Shown: piece by piece, positions 23,400-35,159 of the stretch
Numbering within the stretch: the first letter of the stretch is position 1
How the letters are laid out: each line of letters opens with the position of its first letter
Origin: Euryodendron excelsum
Taxonomy: Eukaryota > Streptophyta > Magnoliopsida > Ericales > Pentaphylacaceae
Direction: 5' to 3'
Length of the DNA: 64,000 nt
NCBI GenBank assembly: GCA_033060915.1
Contig: CM065379.1
Coordinates: 34,635,318-34,699,317 of the forward strand
The notes under the pieces: model-generated
Seen by the model: only the letters and a program-made list of their open reading frames with translations
Databases searched by the model: none
Told to the model about the DNA's origin: nothing
Made by a program: the position numbers and the translations under genes

Positions 23400-26085
23400 T
23401 GTCACGGTTGACAGGTCGGGCACCACACGGTGACAGTAAAATAACCTATTATGATCATATGCAGCGAAAATAACCCGTGAGGGGACTATGCATCAAGCAA
23501 GTCCCGCCAAATTTAAACACCGAGACATATGACCATGGCGGATCGCATTACTGTCATCATGTGGTGCCCAGCCTGCCAACTAGTGACAATTGGTATTAGA
23601 GCACTGAACATCCGTGGTGTGCATCAATTGAGTGTTGCTTCTCTTATCCGTGTGGACATTCTCTTCAGTTGTGGTGGACTTCTTCAGTGGGCTGTTTGCT
23701 TCGGATTGTTGGTTATCGATTTTGCAGTGGAGTTAGTGTCGTTCAATTTTATGACGGGTGGATTGGTGGCCTAAGCTACGACTTCTAGTCTAAGTGGGCT
23801 GAAATCTTATAGTGTTAGTGGACTTAGTTGCTATTTGAACACCTTTGATACCTTTATTAGAGTGGTCATTTCAACAAGTTTTGGACGCGTACTCAGTCGT
23901 TTGATTGTGGTGGTGGTGCTCAGTGTAGCAAGCAGTCTTAAAGATGTGCATGGGACCGGCATTGTGGTACATGAATGCTTCCGTGTGTCAGATCATTAAT
24001 TCTTTGTGCATAGCTAGTAGTGCTACTTTGCTGGATTGGTGAGTTATTTTTACAATATGTGAGCTTGTGTGGGAGAACTTGCTTCGTGTTGTAAGGATTT
24101 GCTTACCTTTATTTAACCCTTGAGTTAGCCAAAATCGTTAACAACTTTGCTAGTATTTCTGTGCTTGGCTGTTGGCATTTGTGGAAGGTGTGTTTCTTAT
24201 TTTGATCTTTTGGGTGGTCTTGTCTCGTTGTGATACATATTGGCTAGTGAACGTTAGGTGACTCAGTAGAGTTCATCGTTGCTTGAGAGCACCGTGTAGC
24301 GGAGGTACATTAAGACATAAAGTCCTTCGGCAGAGGGAGACATTGTGGCCAAATTTCAGGTGATGATAAGAGGATCAGACACTGAAATTATATGTGGGCA
24401 GACTTCGGGTGAAGATCAGAGGATTAGACATTGGAGCTGTATATGGGCTAATTTCAGGTGAAGGCATGAGAGTTGAGTCACTTTAACATGTGGGTTGTCT
24501 TTGGGTGCAGGTCTAAGAACTAAGGTACTGAAGCAACATTGTGAAAATTTCAGTAGTTGGAACAGTTTGCCAGTGGACATGGTTTACTTCGACAGTGCAA
24601 ATGGACTTGTATCCGGTGGGAATACCGGTCAGTTGGAAACTATTGTGGAAAAAAATCACGGGATGTCACCAGGGCACCTTTGGGTTGTGCCCAAAGTGAA
24701 TTCTGATGTCAAGTGAGCTTTTGTGGTTCAGTTGTGGAGTTGTGTAGACGGCGTATGCGAAATGCTTGACGATGAGGGCATCGACCCCTTGAAGTGGTGG
24801 AGGTTGCGCAATGGACATTCCATACCTTTCCTTAGTGCACGCTGGATAGCGCATATTCAGGTACATGTTGTCGACGGACAGAACATGATACGGTAGACTT
24901 GCTTAGAGGAGTTTGTGTTTATTTAATGTGGTAGAAGAGGTGTTTCGCTTTGCTGAGTTCAGCATAGGAGTCTGGGCAAACCTTTGCTTCGAGTAGTAGT
25001 GGGGGCAGATTTGGGGGAGATTAAATATGTAGGTTATCAGTACGGAGGTGTTGGTTTGCGAGGGGTGATGACAACTCATCGCGGGGGCATATAAGCACTA
25101 CCGCATTATGTTTTATGCTTGGCATCAACGAGGACGTTGATAGCTCGAGTGGTAGTGAGTGTCAGAATTTGGCATTGGGTTTTAGCATCATCAAGGATGA
25201 TGTTGGTTGAAATGGTAGAGAATATCACAGGTTGCCACCTATGACACGTCTGGGGCCTCGAGAGACCTTGGTGTGGGGCATCTTTGAGCATAGTTGGTCG
25301 GTGGCATGGTGGCATGGCAAGGGAGTGGGCAAGACTTAGGGGCTGGCTATAGCACGTGACTATAGCCTTATGCAAGTCAAGGGCTACATGGGCGACATTG
25401 TGTCCGATGAAGTAGATGTTGGGTATTGGCTTCGAGTAAGAGGTCATGGCATTCACATCTGTTATGTCGCATTCGTGCCGTGGTGGGGTTTATGCTTATG
25501 ATTGATTAGGCTTTAGTGTGCACACTTGTATATTGTGTACCTCGTGTGCACTTGCGCATTGGGTTTAATCTTGTGCACATGGCTGCTTGGTTTAGCTAGC
25601 ATTGGTGTTGCGGGCACTATGTTGTGGGCTTATCAGTTGCTATTCAGTTGTGTCTATCATTGCAAGCAACTACCTTGATGCGTAAGTGCTTCATGGTTGG
25701 AGGCGTCCTGCCTAACGGGTAATGCTTGGCTCACGTATATGTCCGGTTGCACATGACTATCTTGTTTGTGCCTCTAGCGGGACTAACACTAAATACATTG
25801 CTTGTCATGTATGAGTGCATTTGAGAATGGCGTTGCTATCGCCTATAGTTTGGGTAAGCCGAAAGGCTTGAACATCGGAGGACGGAGCTTAACATGATAT
25901 GCGGGGCATTACATATGGATCCTGAACGAGCTCATAGTCTTATGTCTTAGTGTTTTGAGTTTGATGGGATTATTGCTTAGTACATAGTCACCTCACGGGT
26001 TATTTTCGTTGCGTATAATCATGGCGGATCATATTATTGTCATTGTGTAGTACTTGGCTTACCATCCCGTGATGCTTTGTCTCAA
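23400..26085 (+). mobile_element. Non-coding LTR-like element with palindromic terminal repeats
   Basis: The left terminal repeat is 23400-23588, starting TGTCACGGTTGAC and ending CTAGTGACA, followed after two bases by a tRNA-iMet-type primer-binding site. The interior (23603-25950) is GC-richer than its surroundings and has no gag or pol frame. It carries degenerate repeats of a TTCRGGTGAWGR...GGATYAGACA motif at about 24350-24500. A diverged terminal copy lies at about 25960-26085 (CATGGCGGATC..., CCTCACGGGTTATTTTCG). The lack of coding sequence fits a large retrotransposon derivative. The right copy is partly inverted relative to the left, so its end is approximate. Confidence 0.6.
23591..23602 (+). 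other. Primer-binding site (tRNA-iMet type)
   Basis: TGGTATTAGAGC, one base from the plant tRNA-iMet complement TGGTATCAGAGC, two bases after the left LTR-like repeat. It fixes the element's orientation as plus. Confidence 0.7.
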
Positions 26086-26853
26086 TAGTTGGGGAGACAA
26101 TTTGTTTAGAAAAAATTTGGATCTCACCTGATATTACGTGCAAGCTGACCGAGACACCCGGTCATCAAAAAAATAAAAATAAAAATGTATATTTGACTCT
26201 TCAAATTTACCTACATATTTCAATAGTGCAATACACGCCCAAATATTCTGTTCGATCACTGTGATAGAACTAGAAAAAGCAATCTCAGCCACAGATCCCT
26301 CAACAAGGTGAAATTTTGAACTGATTTTCCACTTCAAACAATGTCAGGTAGATTTAGGACCCGTTAGCTTTTTTCAAGCTTTTTCGGCAAATTTTTTCAA
26401 CTTGTAAGCAAAAAAGTCTTTTTTTTCAACGTTTTTGCGTTTTTGTTTTTGTTTTTGTGTTTTTTTACTTATCTTAGTTTATAAAATCAAAAAAGTTAAA
26501 AAGATTTTGTTTTTTTTTTTTTTGCTTATAAGTAAAAAAATGCAAAATAAAAAAAAAAAAAAATTTAAACTCTACCAAATGTACAAACCCTAGGTTTAAG
26601 ACCAGGTGTCCTTTCCATTAGAAAATTTAGCACTCAGAAGCATTTTTCTGATAAATGGCTCAACATGTTTGCTGCTCACCTAGCTGAGATCCGCACGAAA
26701 TACTGATGAGCCGAGAGTGAACTAACCACGAGTTGTCTCAAACATGTTTCAAGATGTTCGGTTTTGCCTATAGCAATGCCATTCGGGGGCTGCTGCATGG
26801 ACAATTGCTGTACATATAAAACATTGCGCATGATGTCATGTGGTTTGTGCCTG

Positions 26854-26888
<35 letters not shown>

Positions 26889-27002
26889 CTGTACTAGTGT
26901 AATTTGAAAATCCTAGAAATTTTACAACGAGCTCTTCCAACTGAATATACGGTGAACAACTGATGTTAAGAACAAGTTTTCCAATGATACAAGCTTAATA
27001 AA
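26086..27002. other. Intergenic DNA between LTR-like element and IDM2/3-like gene
   Basis: No gene. At about 26138-26185 the phrase GCAAGCTGACCGAGACACCCGG followed by AT-rich tail (split here by eye) resembles the 3' end of plant SINEs of the Au/TS type. At 26350-26580 there is a T-rich then A-rich block with GCTTATAAGT-like dyads, suggesting a decayed MITE. This is also the expected 3' flank of the minus-strand gene ending at 27003. Confidence 0.35.
26857..26887. repeat. (GA)n microsatellite
   Basis: Uninterrupted GA dinucleotides, about 15 units, downstream of the minus-strand gene. Confidence 0.9.
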
Positions 27003-27253
27003 TTATTCTTTTCTTGGTGTCCCCTTCATCACAATTCCTGCAAGAATCTCATCAGTACCAAAATTACCTGAGAATTGTTGAGGATCAACCGGACCTGGCA
27101 ACTTAAATGAGACGGAGAAGTGCCCTGGTGGATAAAGGTTCTGTGTTTGCATCTCAAACACCTGGAAATGCCCATGAACTGTTCTTTCACCGGTGGTTGT
27201 CACTTCCCTTATCAATACTTTGCCATCATTTTCAACCTCACAACTAAATTCTC
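27003..27253 (-). CDS. Terminal exon of the IDM2/3-like gene (second half of alpha-crystallin domain)
   Basis: Read with one base from the previous exon, it encodes [18 protein letters not shown], then [39 protein letters not shown] and a stop after KGTPRKE. LPGPVDP and the F-x-x-NF-x-x-D-x-I tail are the signature of plant IDM2/IDM3-type proteins rather than small heat-shock proteins, which end in an I-x-I motif. Frame and acceptor are intact. The exon is 18.5 kb from the preceding coding segment. Confidence 0.85.
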
Positions 27254-27717
27254 CTGCAGTTAGAAACAGTAATAGTCACATCATGGTATCTTCAATTGTA
27301 TTGACGCCCACAAAGGGGAAAAAAAATTGGCACTTGAGATCAATAATATGATAAAATAGATAAATTCAAATTTTGACACATTATAAATACAAGGATAGAG
27401 ACAAGAAATGGATGGGGAAGGTCATTACCACACCACGAAAGTAGTTAAGCAAAGCAGTACTAAATAAGGCAATTTCTTAATACGTTGATCGGTCATATTT
27501 AATTCAAAATTATATACAAAAAAGTTGTCTCAGACTCTTGCGCTGCGTTTTGATTAAAAATTTGGTAATGAAAAAGAAAAAAAAAAGAAAAATACAAGGA
27601 AAAAGAGAACAAAAATCCTCATTTATTTTGTTTTCTTTTTCCTCACCTTTTCCTTTTCCTTTATTTTTACTTTTCTCTTGATAAATTTGAGTTCTAAACA
27701 CAATATTAGTATAAATG

Positions 27718-27833
27718 TGTGGTCGACCTTAGAGGCCGTGGCTATATGTGTACCCTCTAAGAAGTATGACAATCACTCAATGAACATCGAACTAAGCAGA
27801 GAGCGGAAGGGAGATGATCGATAGCAATCCAAG

Positions 27834-27866
<33 letters not shown>

Positions 27867-28498
27867 AGTGAACCGGAAAATCCCCTTGATGAGCTGATGG
27901 GATGATTGTCTCTCTCTTTAGGAGGAGAAGCCAAGGCATTTATATAGGCAACTCAGTGAAGATGGAAGGGACAATGCGTGGTCGGATGTCCCTTTCATCC
28001 TCAAAGGCCAAGAAGATTAGCTAGAATATCAGGAAGTTCGGCTCTACATCCGGTGCATCCGGGATGTTGTCGAGGGAGATGTGATACTCTGGATGCGGGT
28101 TCACCTTAAGTATTATAGGTCTTTGTCTCTTCCTTCTTAGTGATATCATCAAGTATCTTGGGGTCTCTCTCTCATTGTGGTTGATCAAGGAGATCCCTCT
28201 AAAGAGAGGGCTTAACACCCTGACGATCCCATGAATCCTAGCCTCCAAACCACAAGTCCCTGATGATCCCATGTGGAGAGTCGTGGCCATCTGGAGGGGT
28301 GCCATGACTTATCTTGGAAACATACATCATTGAGCTCTGCTCAAAGCCCAATGATTGAAGTTATTAGAGTGTCCAAAGGTGATGGAGAATCCTTTAGTGC
28401 GGCCCGGTGTCTCATGCTCAAGGTGTGATGAAGGATCCTTGAGCCTTGTTGGGTAGACTTCTAGGTGTTAGGCTGGAAGAGTGACCAATGTACCTACA
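27718..28498 (-). repeat. 3' LTR of the outer element
   Basis: Starts TGTGGTCGACC and ends TGTACCTACA on the plus strand. Contains a (GA)n run at 27837-27865 also present in the other copy. Similar throughout to 44750-45468. Confidence 0.75.
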
Positions 28499-28689
28499 TT
28501 AGCCCCCTTGTGTGCGTGCTCAAACTGCTAAGAGTCCGTGAGCATACTGTGTGGAGATTTTGGTATGATACGGAGAAGTCTCGTCTTGTTTGGAGATGAG
28601 AGCTTGCTTGTCCTTGGGGCTATGACTCCATAACAAACCAAGATATCAGAGCTTGAGGGTAAGGTGATGTGACTCACTAGCTGAGTCAT

Positions 28690-29060
28690 ATAAAATATCA
28701 AGTGGAGATGGGCTACTCGGAGATTGCCCCAAATGTCATGGCTTGAGGTTAAGGCACAACATGCTTTTAGCCGAGTCAAAGGAGATGTCTAATGGAGATG
28801 GGCCAGCTGATGATTGCTCCCATTTGGAGATTAAATTAAAAATGAGGATGGACTAATCGGAGATTGCTCCTTGTCATGACTCAAGGCTAAGGTACGACGT
28901 GCGTGAGTCGAGTACAATTGGAGATTAAATTAAAAATGGAGATGGGCTAGTTAGAGATTGCCCCTTGTCATGACTCGAGGCTAAGGTACGACGTACATTT
29001 AACCGAGTCAATGAAAATCATAAATGGAGATGGGCTAGTTGGAGATTGCCCCTGTAGTGT
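28690..29060. repeat. Imperfect tandem repeats in the outer element
   Basis: About four diverged copies, period roughly 100-130 bp, of a unit with GGAGATGGGCTAGTTGGAGA, TGTCATGACTCGAGGCTAAG and GGTACGACGTAC. Non-coding; typical of LARD interiors. Confidence 0.65.
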
Positions 29061-29543
29061 ATTGGGTCAGTTTCTCTTGACCACCATGATGGTTGCTCGC
29101 CTATCTTTTGAATTTTAGGAGGCCAGAGTAGGTTATTTGACTGCGTAGTCTCCATTAGTTTGCTTGAATACCAGTTTAGAGTCACCTTTTGTACATAATA
29201 ATGTGCCTTTTGTATGCAGTAGTGTTGGGAACCCACTTTGGCCATTGACTACTTAGGTGCAGTTGAGAGCACACACTGGTTTGCTCAAGTGCTTGGGCGT
29301 GTTGTCTGCAAGAGATTTTATGAGTCCAACCATCGTATAAAAGGGGAAAACACAAAATGTCAGTCATGTGAGATATTAAAAGGAAGGTTAGCAATTGTAT
29401 AAATCATAAAAAGAATAACTTGTAATAAAAAAGCTGTAGTGGTAAAAAGTACAAAGCTTCATATGTGAATGCAATTCTTTTGCTTTAGAATTTATACTCT
29501 GTATTTTTTGGAAATTCCTTATTGTATAAATTATACCGACCTT

Positions 29544-29545
29544 CC

Positions 29546-29577
<32 letters not shown>

Positions 29578-29606
29578 CGAGAGGGCCAAAGGTGAGGGAA
29601 GGGGCT

Positions 29607-29641
<35 letters not shown>

Positions 29642-29740
29642 TGGAGAAGAAGGGGTGGGGGGCTGTTAGAGGGGGGGAGAGGAGAGGGGGAGGGGAGGGG
29701 AGGGGAGGGTGCGAGCTTGAAGCGAGGGGGCAAGGGGACA
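29544..29740. repeat. T-run / G-run low-complexity module
   Basis: T12 is followed directly by G21 (29556-29576), then T33 at 29608-29640, then GGGGAGG-type purine tracts. Related T-run plus G-rich modules occur at 30030-30180, 34055-34300 and 43955-44150. All fall in outer-element DNA rather than in the inserts. Confidence 0.8.
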
Positions 29741-30238
29741 TCTTGAAATAGTGCTTTATGTTTGCACTTTGGAGATGTGTGATGTATAAGTTGATGTGGG
29801 CCCCACAAGTAAAGAATTCTTGCATAGTATTGTATATCATAAAGATATTAATGTCTATAAGAGTTTTGAGCAGCAGATGCGTGAAATTTAGGCATCTTTT
29901 AAATGTTGTTTTAGACAAATGATAGTGGAGGCATTATGTTGTTTTAGACAAATGATAGTGTAGGGTCAAGTGTTGAAATTTAGTGAATCATACTAAAACA
30001 TTTTTTTTAATACCCAAATTGGGCACTTGCGTTGGTAGCCCAAAACCGGGAGGTCGAAGGGAGAGGGATGCGAGGGGCAAGACGCGGGTTTTGCCAAATT
30101 TTTTTTTTTTTTTTTTGGGAGGCCAAGGGGGGAAGGCAGAGGGGGGATAAGGCGAGGGGAGGGGAGGGGGGGCGGAGGGTTTCGCAGGGTGGGTGTGTCA
30201 GAAGGGAGAGGTCCAAGGTTCGCTTCTAGAGACGTAGG

Positions 30239-30850
30239 TGTCACGGGCTTGAATCTCAAACACCTCAAACCCACGCGGCCTTAGACAACTTTCCCTTGAA
30301 GACATTAAGTAAGCCTTAAACCCTCATAAATGAGAAAGCTAGGAACACAAGAAAAGGAATAAGAGAATACTCTTTAAGAGAGAACTTGAACACTTTACTT
30401 AAACTCTTGAAATGCTTACTTACACTTGATGGTTCACAAGTGAGCTCCACTCCTTTATTTATAGCCATCCACCTCCTCAATGGATGTTTATGATCTTTTT
30501 GATCTAAGGGTGGAGAATATGACTCTAGAATCATCTATACAAATATTTAGATATTTACAAGTGTAAAGCTTCCTTAGGAAGTTTCGCACCCACAATCTAG
30601 AATAATCTTCCTTATGTACACTAGTGTGGAAGATTCTAGAATACTTATAAGCTCCCGTCCTTTCTCTAGAATACTCCATGCATTCTCCAAGTGTAGGAGT
30701 TTCTAGAGTATTCGTCAAGTCTATACCATTTAAGCTCCATGCTTGAAAGTCCTCGAATGGCATAGAACCTTATAGACTTGTGATGCTATATTTGGCCTCC
30801 AAATAAGCAATATAGCACTCAATGGGTGCAAAAATGGGCGGGCCGTGACA
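30239..30850 (-). repeat. 3' LTR of the gag-only element
   Basis: Begins TGTCACGGGC and ends GCCGTGACA on the plus strand. Paired with 32751-33361. Confidence 0.82.
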
Positions 30851-31198
30851 TTCTCCCCCACCTATTTTAGCGACGCCCTCGTTGCAACTCCTTCTTGGAT
30901 AGGTTCTCCTTTAAAGAAGGAGTCGTATCTTCATTCCCCTTAAAATATGGAGTTTGCTCCTCCTTCTTAAACCCTTTGGAGAGTTGCATGGTAGAGAGAT
31001 TCTTAGCCTTAATTGATGCTTCTTGCTTTATCGACAACATGTGTGTACTTTCCTCGCCTACGATGCACACAGTGTTGGCAAACAGGATGGGAATAGCCCG
31101 AACTCCATCGAAAATCTCCATCCTAAGTACTATTGGATAGTCTTCTAGCGATATGACCTATAGGTCAACCAAGCCGCACCATTCCCCAATGTATAGTT

Positions 31199-32708
31199 TC
31201 ACCCCACAACTATGCCGTAAATGGGCTTGGCTTCGAAATTAACAGCCTTGATCCAACCACACTCCTCCTTATAAGGAATCTCAAGCTTTCTTGCTTCTCT
31301 TACTTTGATGAGGTTGAGAGAAGCACTAGTATCCACTAAGGCACGAGCCTCCAACCCATTTACCTTAGTCATCACGTACATGTGGCCCTTTTTCTTGATT
31401 TGGGGTTCTTCGACCTTGGCCTTAATGGCGTTCAAGAATTGTAGCGAACCCATCTTTGTTTCTTCAAGTCAAGGCTTCTCTTCCTCCTGTTGGATCAATG
31501 CAGAAAGCTTGGCCCTTTTCGGGCATTCCATGGCTTGATGGGGACCATCACAAAGGAAGCAAGCCAATTTTGGTTTATCACCGTCATTCTTACCTTTATA
31601 GTTTGACTTACCATTGTTGATCACGAGAGGATTTCCTTCCCTAGCTTGACTTCCATCGTCTCCCCTACCTTTATCTTCGTTAAAATTGTGCCTTCTATAT
31701 TTAGGTGAGTTGGTCTTCTTGAACTTAATGAGAGACTTTGTCACCGCTATAGCCGAAGCAAGGTCTTGCACAGCTCGCCTTTGTACCTCCAACTTGACCC
31801 AAGGTTAAAGACCATCAATATATGTGAAGAGAGACTCCTTTTTAGACATATTTGGGATCTAAGTAGTTCGGAGAACTCCTTCACATATTCTCGCGCACTC
31901 CCCTCGTGTGTGAGACGTCTAAACTTGGCTTGGGCCTCATGCTCGGCATTCTCGAGATAGAATTGCCTCTTGATTTTTCGCTTGAAATCCTCCCAAGTTG
32001 CTATGGTGCATAGCCCTCATTCTACATCGGCATGTCTCCTTCTTTGCCATAGCATTGTCGTATCCAATAGGAAGAGAGGGGCCTGATTAAATCCTCCCAA
32101 GTTGCTATGGTGCATAGCCCCCATTCTACATCGACATGTCTCCTTCTCCGCCATGGCATTGCCATATCCAATAGAAAGAGAAGGGCTGTCTTGATCTTCC
32201 TATCTTCCTAATTTATACTCATTGCCTCAAAGTATTGCTCGAGGCTCCATAAAAAATTGTCAAGCTCCATTGTATTCCTTGACCCACTATAGCTCTTGGG
32301 TCTAGGAATATTCATTTTAGGAGAGGGATGAGAAGTAAACTTACCTTATGTAATTGCCATCTTGCACAAGGACCAATCTCTCTTGATCTCCTTCATCTCC
32401 TTTCTAATGGCAACAATCTTGGCTTGGACCGACTCCTTGAGAGCCTTCATTTGTGTCTTAAAAAATTTGGCCATGGAGTTTAGGCCACCTTGCATCTCCC
32501 CTTGGAACTCTTGACGCCCACTGTCGAGTCCCTCGATGCATTGGTCAATCTCCTCAAACTTGTTCCTACCATCTGCCACAACAAGCTCTACCCTCGTGAG
32601 TCTTGCTTCCAACAAAGAAATGGCATCCCTTGACTTATCCTTCTGCCTTTTGTCAGCATTAGGATTAGGCTCCTTCTCCTCATTGGTAATGTCCAAATAG
32701 GTTGTCAT
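31199..32708 (-). pseudogene. Gypsy-type gag and aspartic protease remnant
   Basis: Right to left: 32708-32346 encodes a coiled-coil gag N-terminus (LEARLTRVELVVADGRNKFE, GLNSMAKFFKTQMKAL). The segment 32345-31800 is gag homology in broken frames. 31792-31469 has a CCHC knuckle (CFLCDGPHQAMEC). 31453-31199 is a retropepsin-like domain with ALVDTSASLNLI, where the catalytic D-T/S-G-A becomes DTSAS. Frameshifts and stops separate the pieces, so it is not expected to be functional. Confidence 0.78.
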
Positions 32709-32737
32709 AACTTAGCCTTCTATTATCAAAACCAAAT

Positions 32738-32748
32738 CTCTAATACCA
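32738..32748 (-). other. Primer-binding site of the gag-only element
   Basis: Minus-strand TGGTATTAGAG, matching the tRNA-iMet 3' complement with one change, two bases from the 5' LTR. Confidence 0.75.
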
Positions 32749-32750
32749 AC

Positions 32751-33361
32751 TGTCATGAGCTTGAATCTCGAACACCTCGAACCTGGGCAATCTTAGACAA
32801 CTTTCCCTTGAAGATGTTAAATAAACCTTAAACCCTTACAAATGAGAAAGCTAGGAACACAAGAGACGGAATAAAAGAACACTCTTTAAGGGAGAACGTG
32901 AACACTTTACTTAAACTCTTGAAATGCTTGATTACACTTGATGGTCTACAAGTGAGTTGCATTCCCTTATTTATGGTCATCCACTTCCTCAATGGATGGT
33001 TAGGATTTTTTTGATCTAAGGGTGGAGAATATGACTCTAGAATTATTTATACAAATATCTAGACATCTACAAGTGTAAAACTTCCTTAGGAAACTTCTCC
33101 CCCACAATCTAGAATAATCTTCCTTATGTACATTAGTATGAAAAATTCTAGAATACCTACAAGCTCCATTATTTTCTCTAGAATACTTCATGTATTCTCC
33201 AAGTATAAGAGTTTTTAGATTATTTCTCAAGTCTCTACCATTTAAATTCCATGCTTGAAAGTTCTTGAATGGCCTCGAATCTTATTGGTTTGTGATGCTA
33301 TGTTGGGCCTCCAAATGAACAACATGACATCCAATGGGTGCAAAAATGGACCAGCGTGACA
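32751..33361 (-). repeat. 5' LTR of the gag-only element
   Basis: Begins TGTCATGAGC and ends AGCGTGACA on the plus strand. About one base in ten differs from the 3' LTR by eye, so the insertion is not recent. Confidence 0.82.
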
Positions 33362-34593
33362 TAGGGCAAATCAACTGGCTTGCCTTGGGTAGTTTAGGCT
33401 TTTTTTAGTCCAGCCAAAGAGACCAGAAAATTGAGAGTTTTCGTATGACATCATTGTGGGACCACCTTACCCGACTAGTTTAATAGGAATGATACATCTT
33501 ACTTTTGTTAGTTATCTTCCACCGAGAGAGAGATAAGAAAATAATACATTTATATTTGCATATATAAGAATGTTATCTTAGGTGGCAGGCTCCAGTCTGT
33601 TTGCTTCCTCTTTGTTTTATTAGGACCTCCGCCACCCTTGGTCATGGTACTAAGATACATGTTCAAGTCTCGGCTTCCTCCTTGCTTTGTTCATATGACA
33701 GCAAAGCACTTAAAAAAAAATGAGCATAAAATAAGCTAGAAAAGTTGGGTTTATGGAAAACTCTAAGAGGGAGAAAGTAAACCCATCAAAAGATATAAGA
33801 AGCTTAGGTGAGTGTCTCAAGCTAATAGCAATCGGCTGAAATTGTCCAAGAGATGATATGTTTCACCGAAAAGACATTTTTGCATTTTGAGGACTAAGGT
33901 AGAAGACAAAATATTTGTATAATAGATTGTGCTATCAAAGACATGGGAGAGATGATGTGGAGACAACAACTGTTGTTGGTGTGCTAGGCTGCTAGCTTTG
34001 GCAAATCGGGAAATTGGAGGAGAGGAGTAGCAACTGCGGCTGTTTGCCATTGCTGTGGCACCAAATTTTTTTTTTTTGTGTGTGGAGATGGGTAATGGGG
34101 GGTTGTCGGAAGGGGAGAGGGCGAGGGTAGGGGAGGGTGCGAGGGCAAGACTCCGATTTTTTTTTTTTTTTTTTGAGAGAGAGGTGGAGGGTGGAGAGAA
34201 AAGAGAGGAGAGGAGGGGCGGATTTCTTTTTGAGAAGTGGAGACCTGTGGGGCCAGTCACATGGGGGCATTTCTTTTTTTCTTTTTTGTGAAGAATGGGG
34301 ATACGTGGGGCCATAAGAACATGTGGGCCATTATATAGAAATTCTTTTTTTTTTTTTTTTAAGAATAGAGACAAGTGGAGCCAATCATGTGAGAAATATT
34401 TTTTTTTTTAAGAATGGGACACATGGGGCCAGTCACATGGGTTTGCTTGACATTGATTTAGTACCTTCGTTATTTATTTATATGGAGCAGAAAAATACAT
34501 ACACAAAATAGTGAGCCCACCTCTCACTAAGCAATTATTTGAGCCCATTTGAAACAAATATCACAAATCTATATGCATAGAGAAGTTTAGATT

Positions 34594-34922
34594 TGTTATT
34601 AACTAAATAAATTTGCAGTAAGCAAAACACAGTATATAATAAAACGAGTTCTTCTGGAACTGTCAAATAATAATTACATAGTTCTTCTAGAACTATAGGG
34701 ATTGATCTTCTTGATCACCCAAGCATGTCTTGCTTTCATAAGACAAAACAAATAATAAAATAGTTCTTCTGCAACTAGGGATAGATCTTCTTGATTATCT
34801 AAGCATATATTGCTTTCATAAGACAAAAGATAAAGACAATAGAAATGTAAATAATTTATCTACACTTTTTGTATTTTCCTTCCTTCTCTTTTCCTCTTCT
34901 CCTTTCTTTTCTTTTTCTCTCT

Positions 34923-34966
<44 letters not shown>

Positions 34967-35133
34967 ATCTCTCTCGCTTTTCTATCTTTCTTCTCTCTCT
35001 TTTCTGTCTCTCTCTCTCTCTCTCTCTCCTTTTTTCTCTTTGTTTTTCTTTTTCTTAATTTCTCACAACATATATATAGGCATTTGAGGCGGCTCATCCA
35101 CCATGAGGTGAGGTGAGCCATGACCTCATAACA
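34594..35133 (-). repeat. 3' LTR of the copia element
   Basis: 540 bp, TG...CA. It contains two long (CT)n runs (34926-34962 and about 35010-35028) and a TATATATA motif near 35070. The right end matches the truncated 5' LTR at 43620-43775. Confidence 0.88.
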
Positions 35134-35159
35134 CTCCACCTTGGATGACCGCCACAAGA

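Larger units (their letters stand above)
30239..33361 (-). mobile_element. Gag-only Ty3/gypsy-like LTR element (TR-GAG), 3.1 kb
   Basis: LTRs are 30239-30850 (3') and 32751-33361 (5'), each about 611 bp, TG...CA, and clearly similar along their length. The primer-binding site TGGTATTAGAG lies two bases inside the 5' LTR, and a polypurine tract (AGGTGGGGGAGAA) abuts the 3' LTR at 30851-30863. The flanks share TAGG. The interior holds gag and protease remnants only; no reverse transcriptase, RNase H or integrase is present. Inserted in the outer LARD. Confidence 0.82.

Noticed and set aside
29388..29918. Long open frames over the poly-T/poly-G tracts (also 30007-30274, 33817-34374, 43878-44150)
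   Set aside because: They translate homopolymer and purine tracts into K-, G- or P-runs, which is low complexity and not coding.
34816..35157. RE/KE-rich open frame on the minus strand
   Set aside because: Translation of the (CT)n tracts of the copia 3' LTR.
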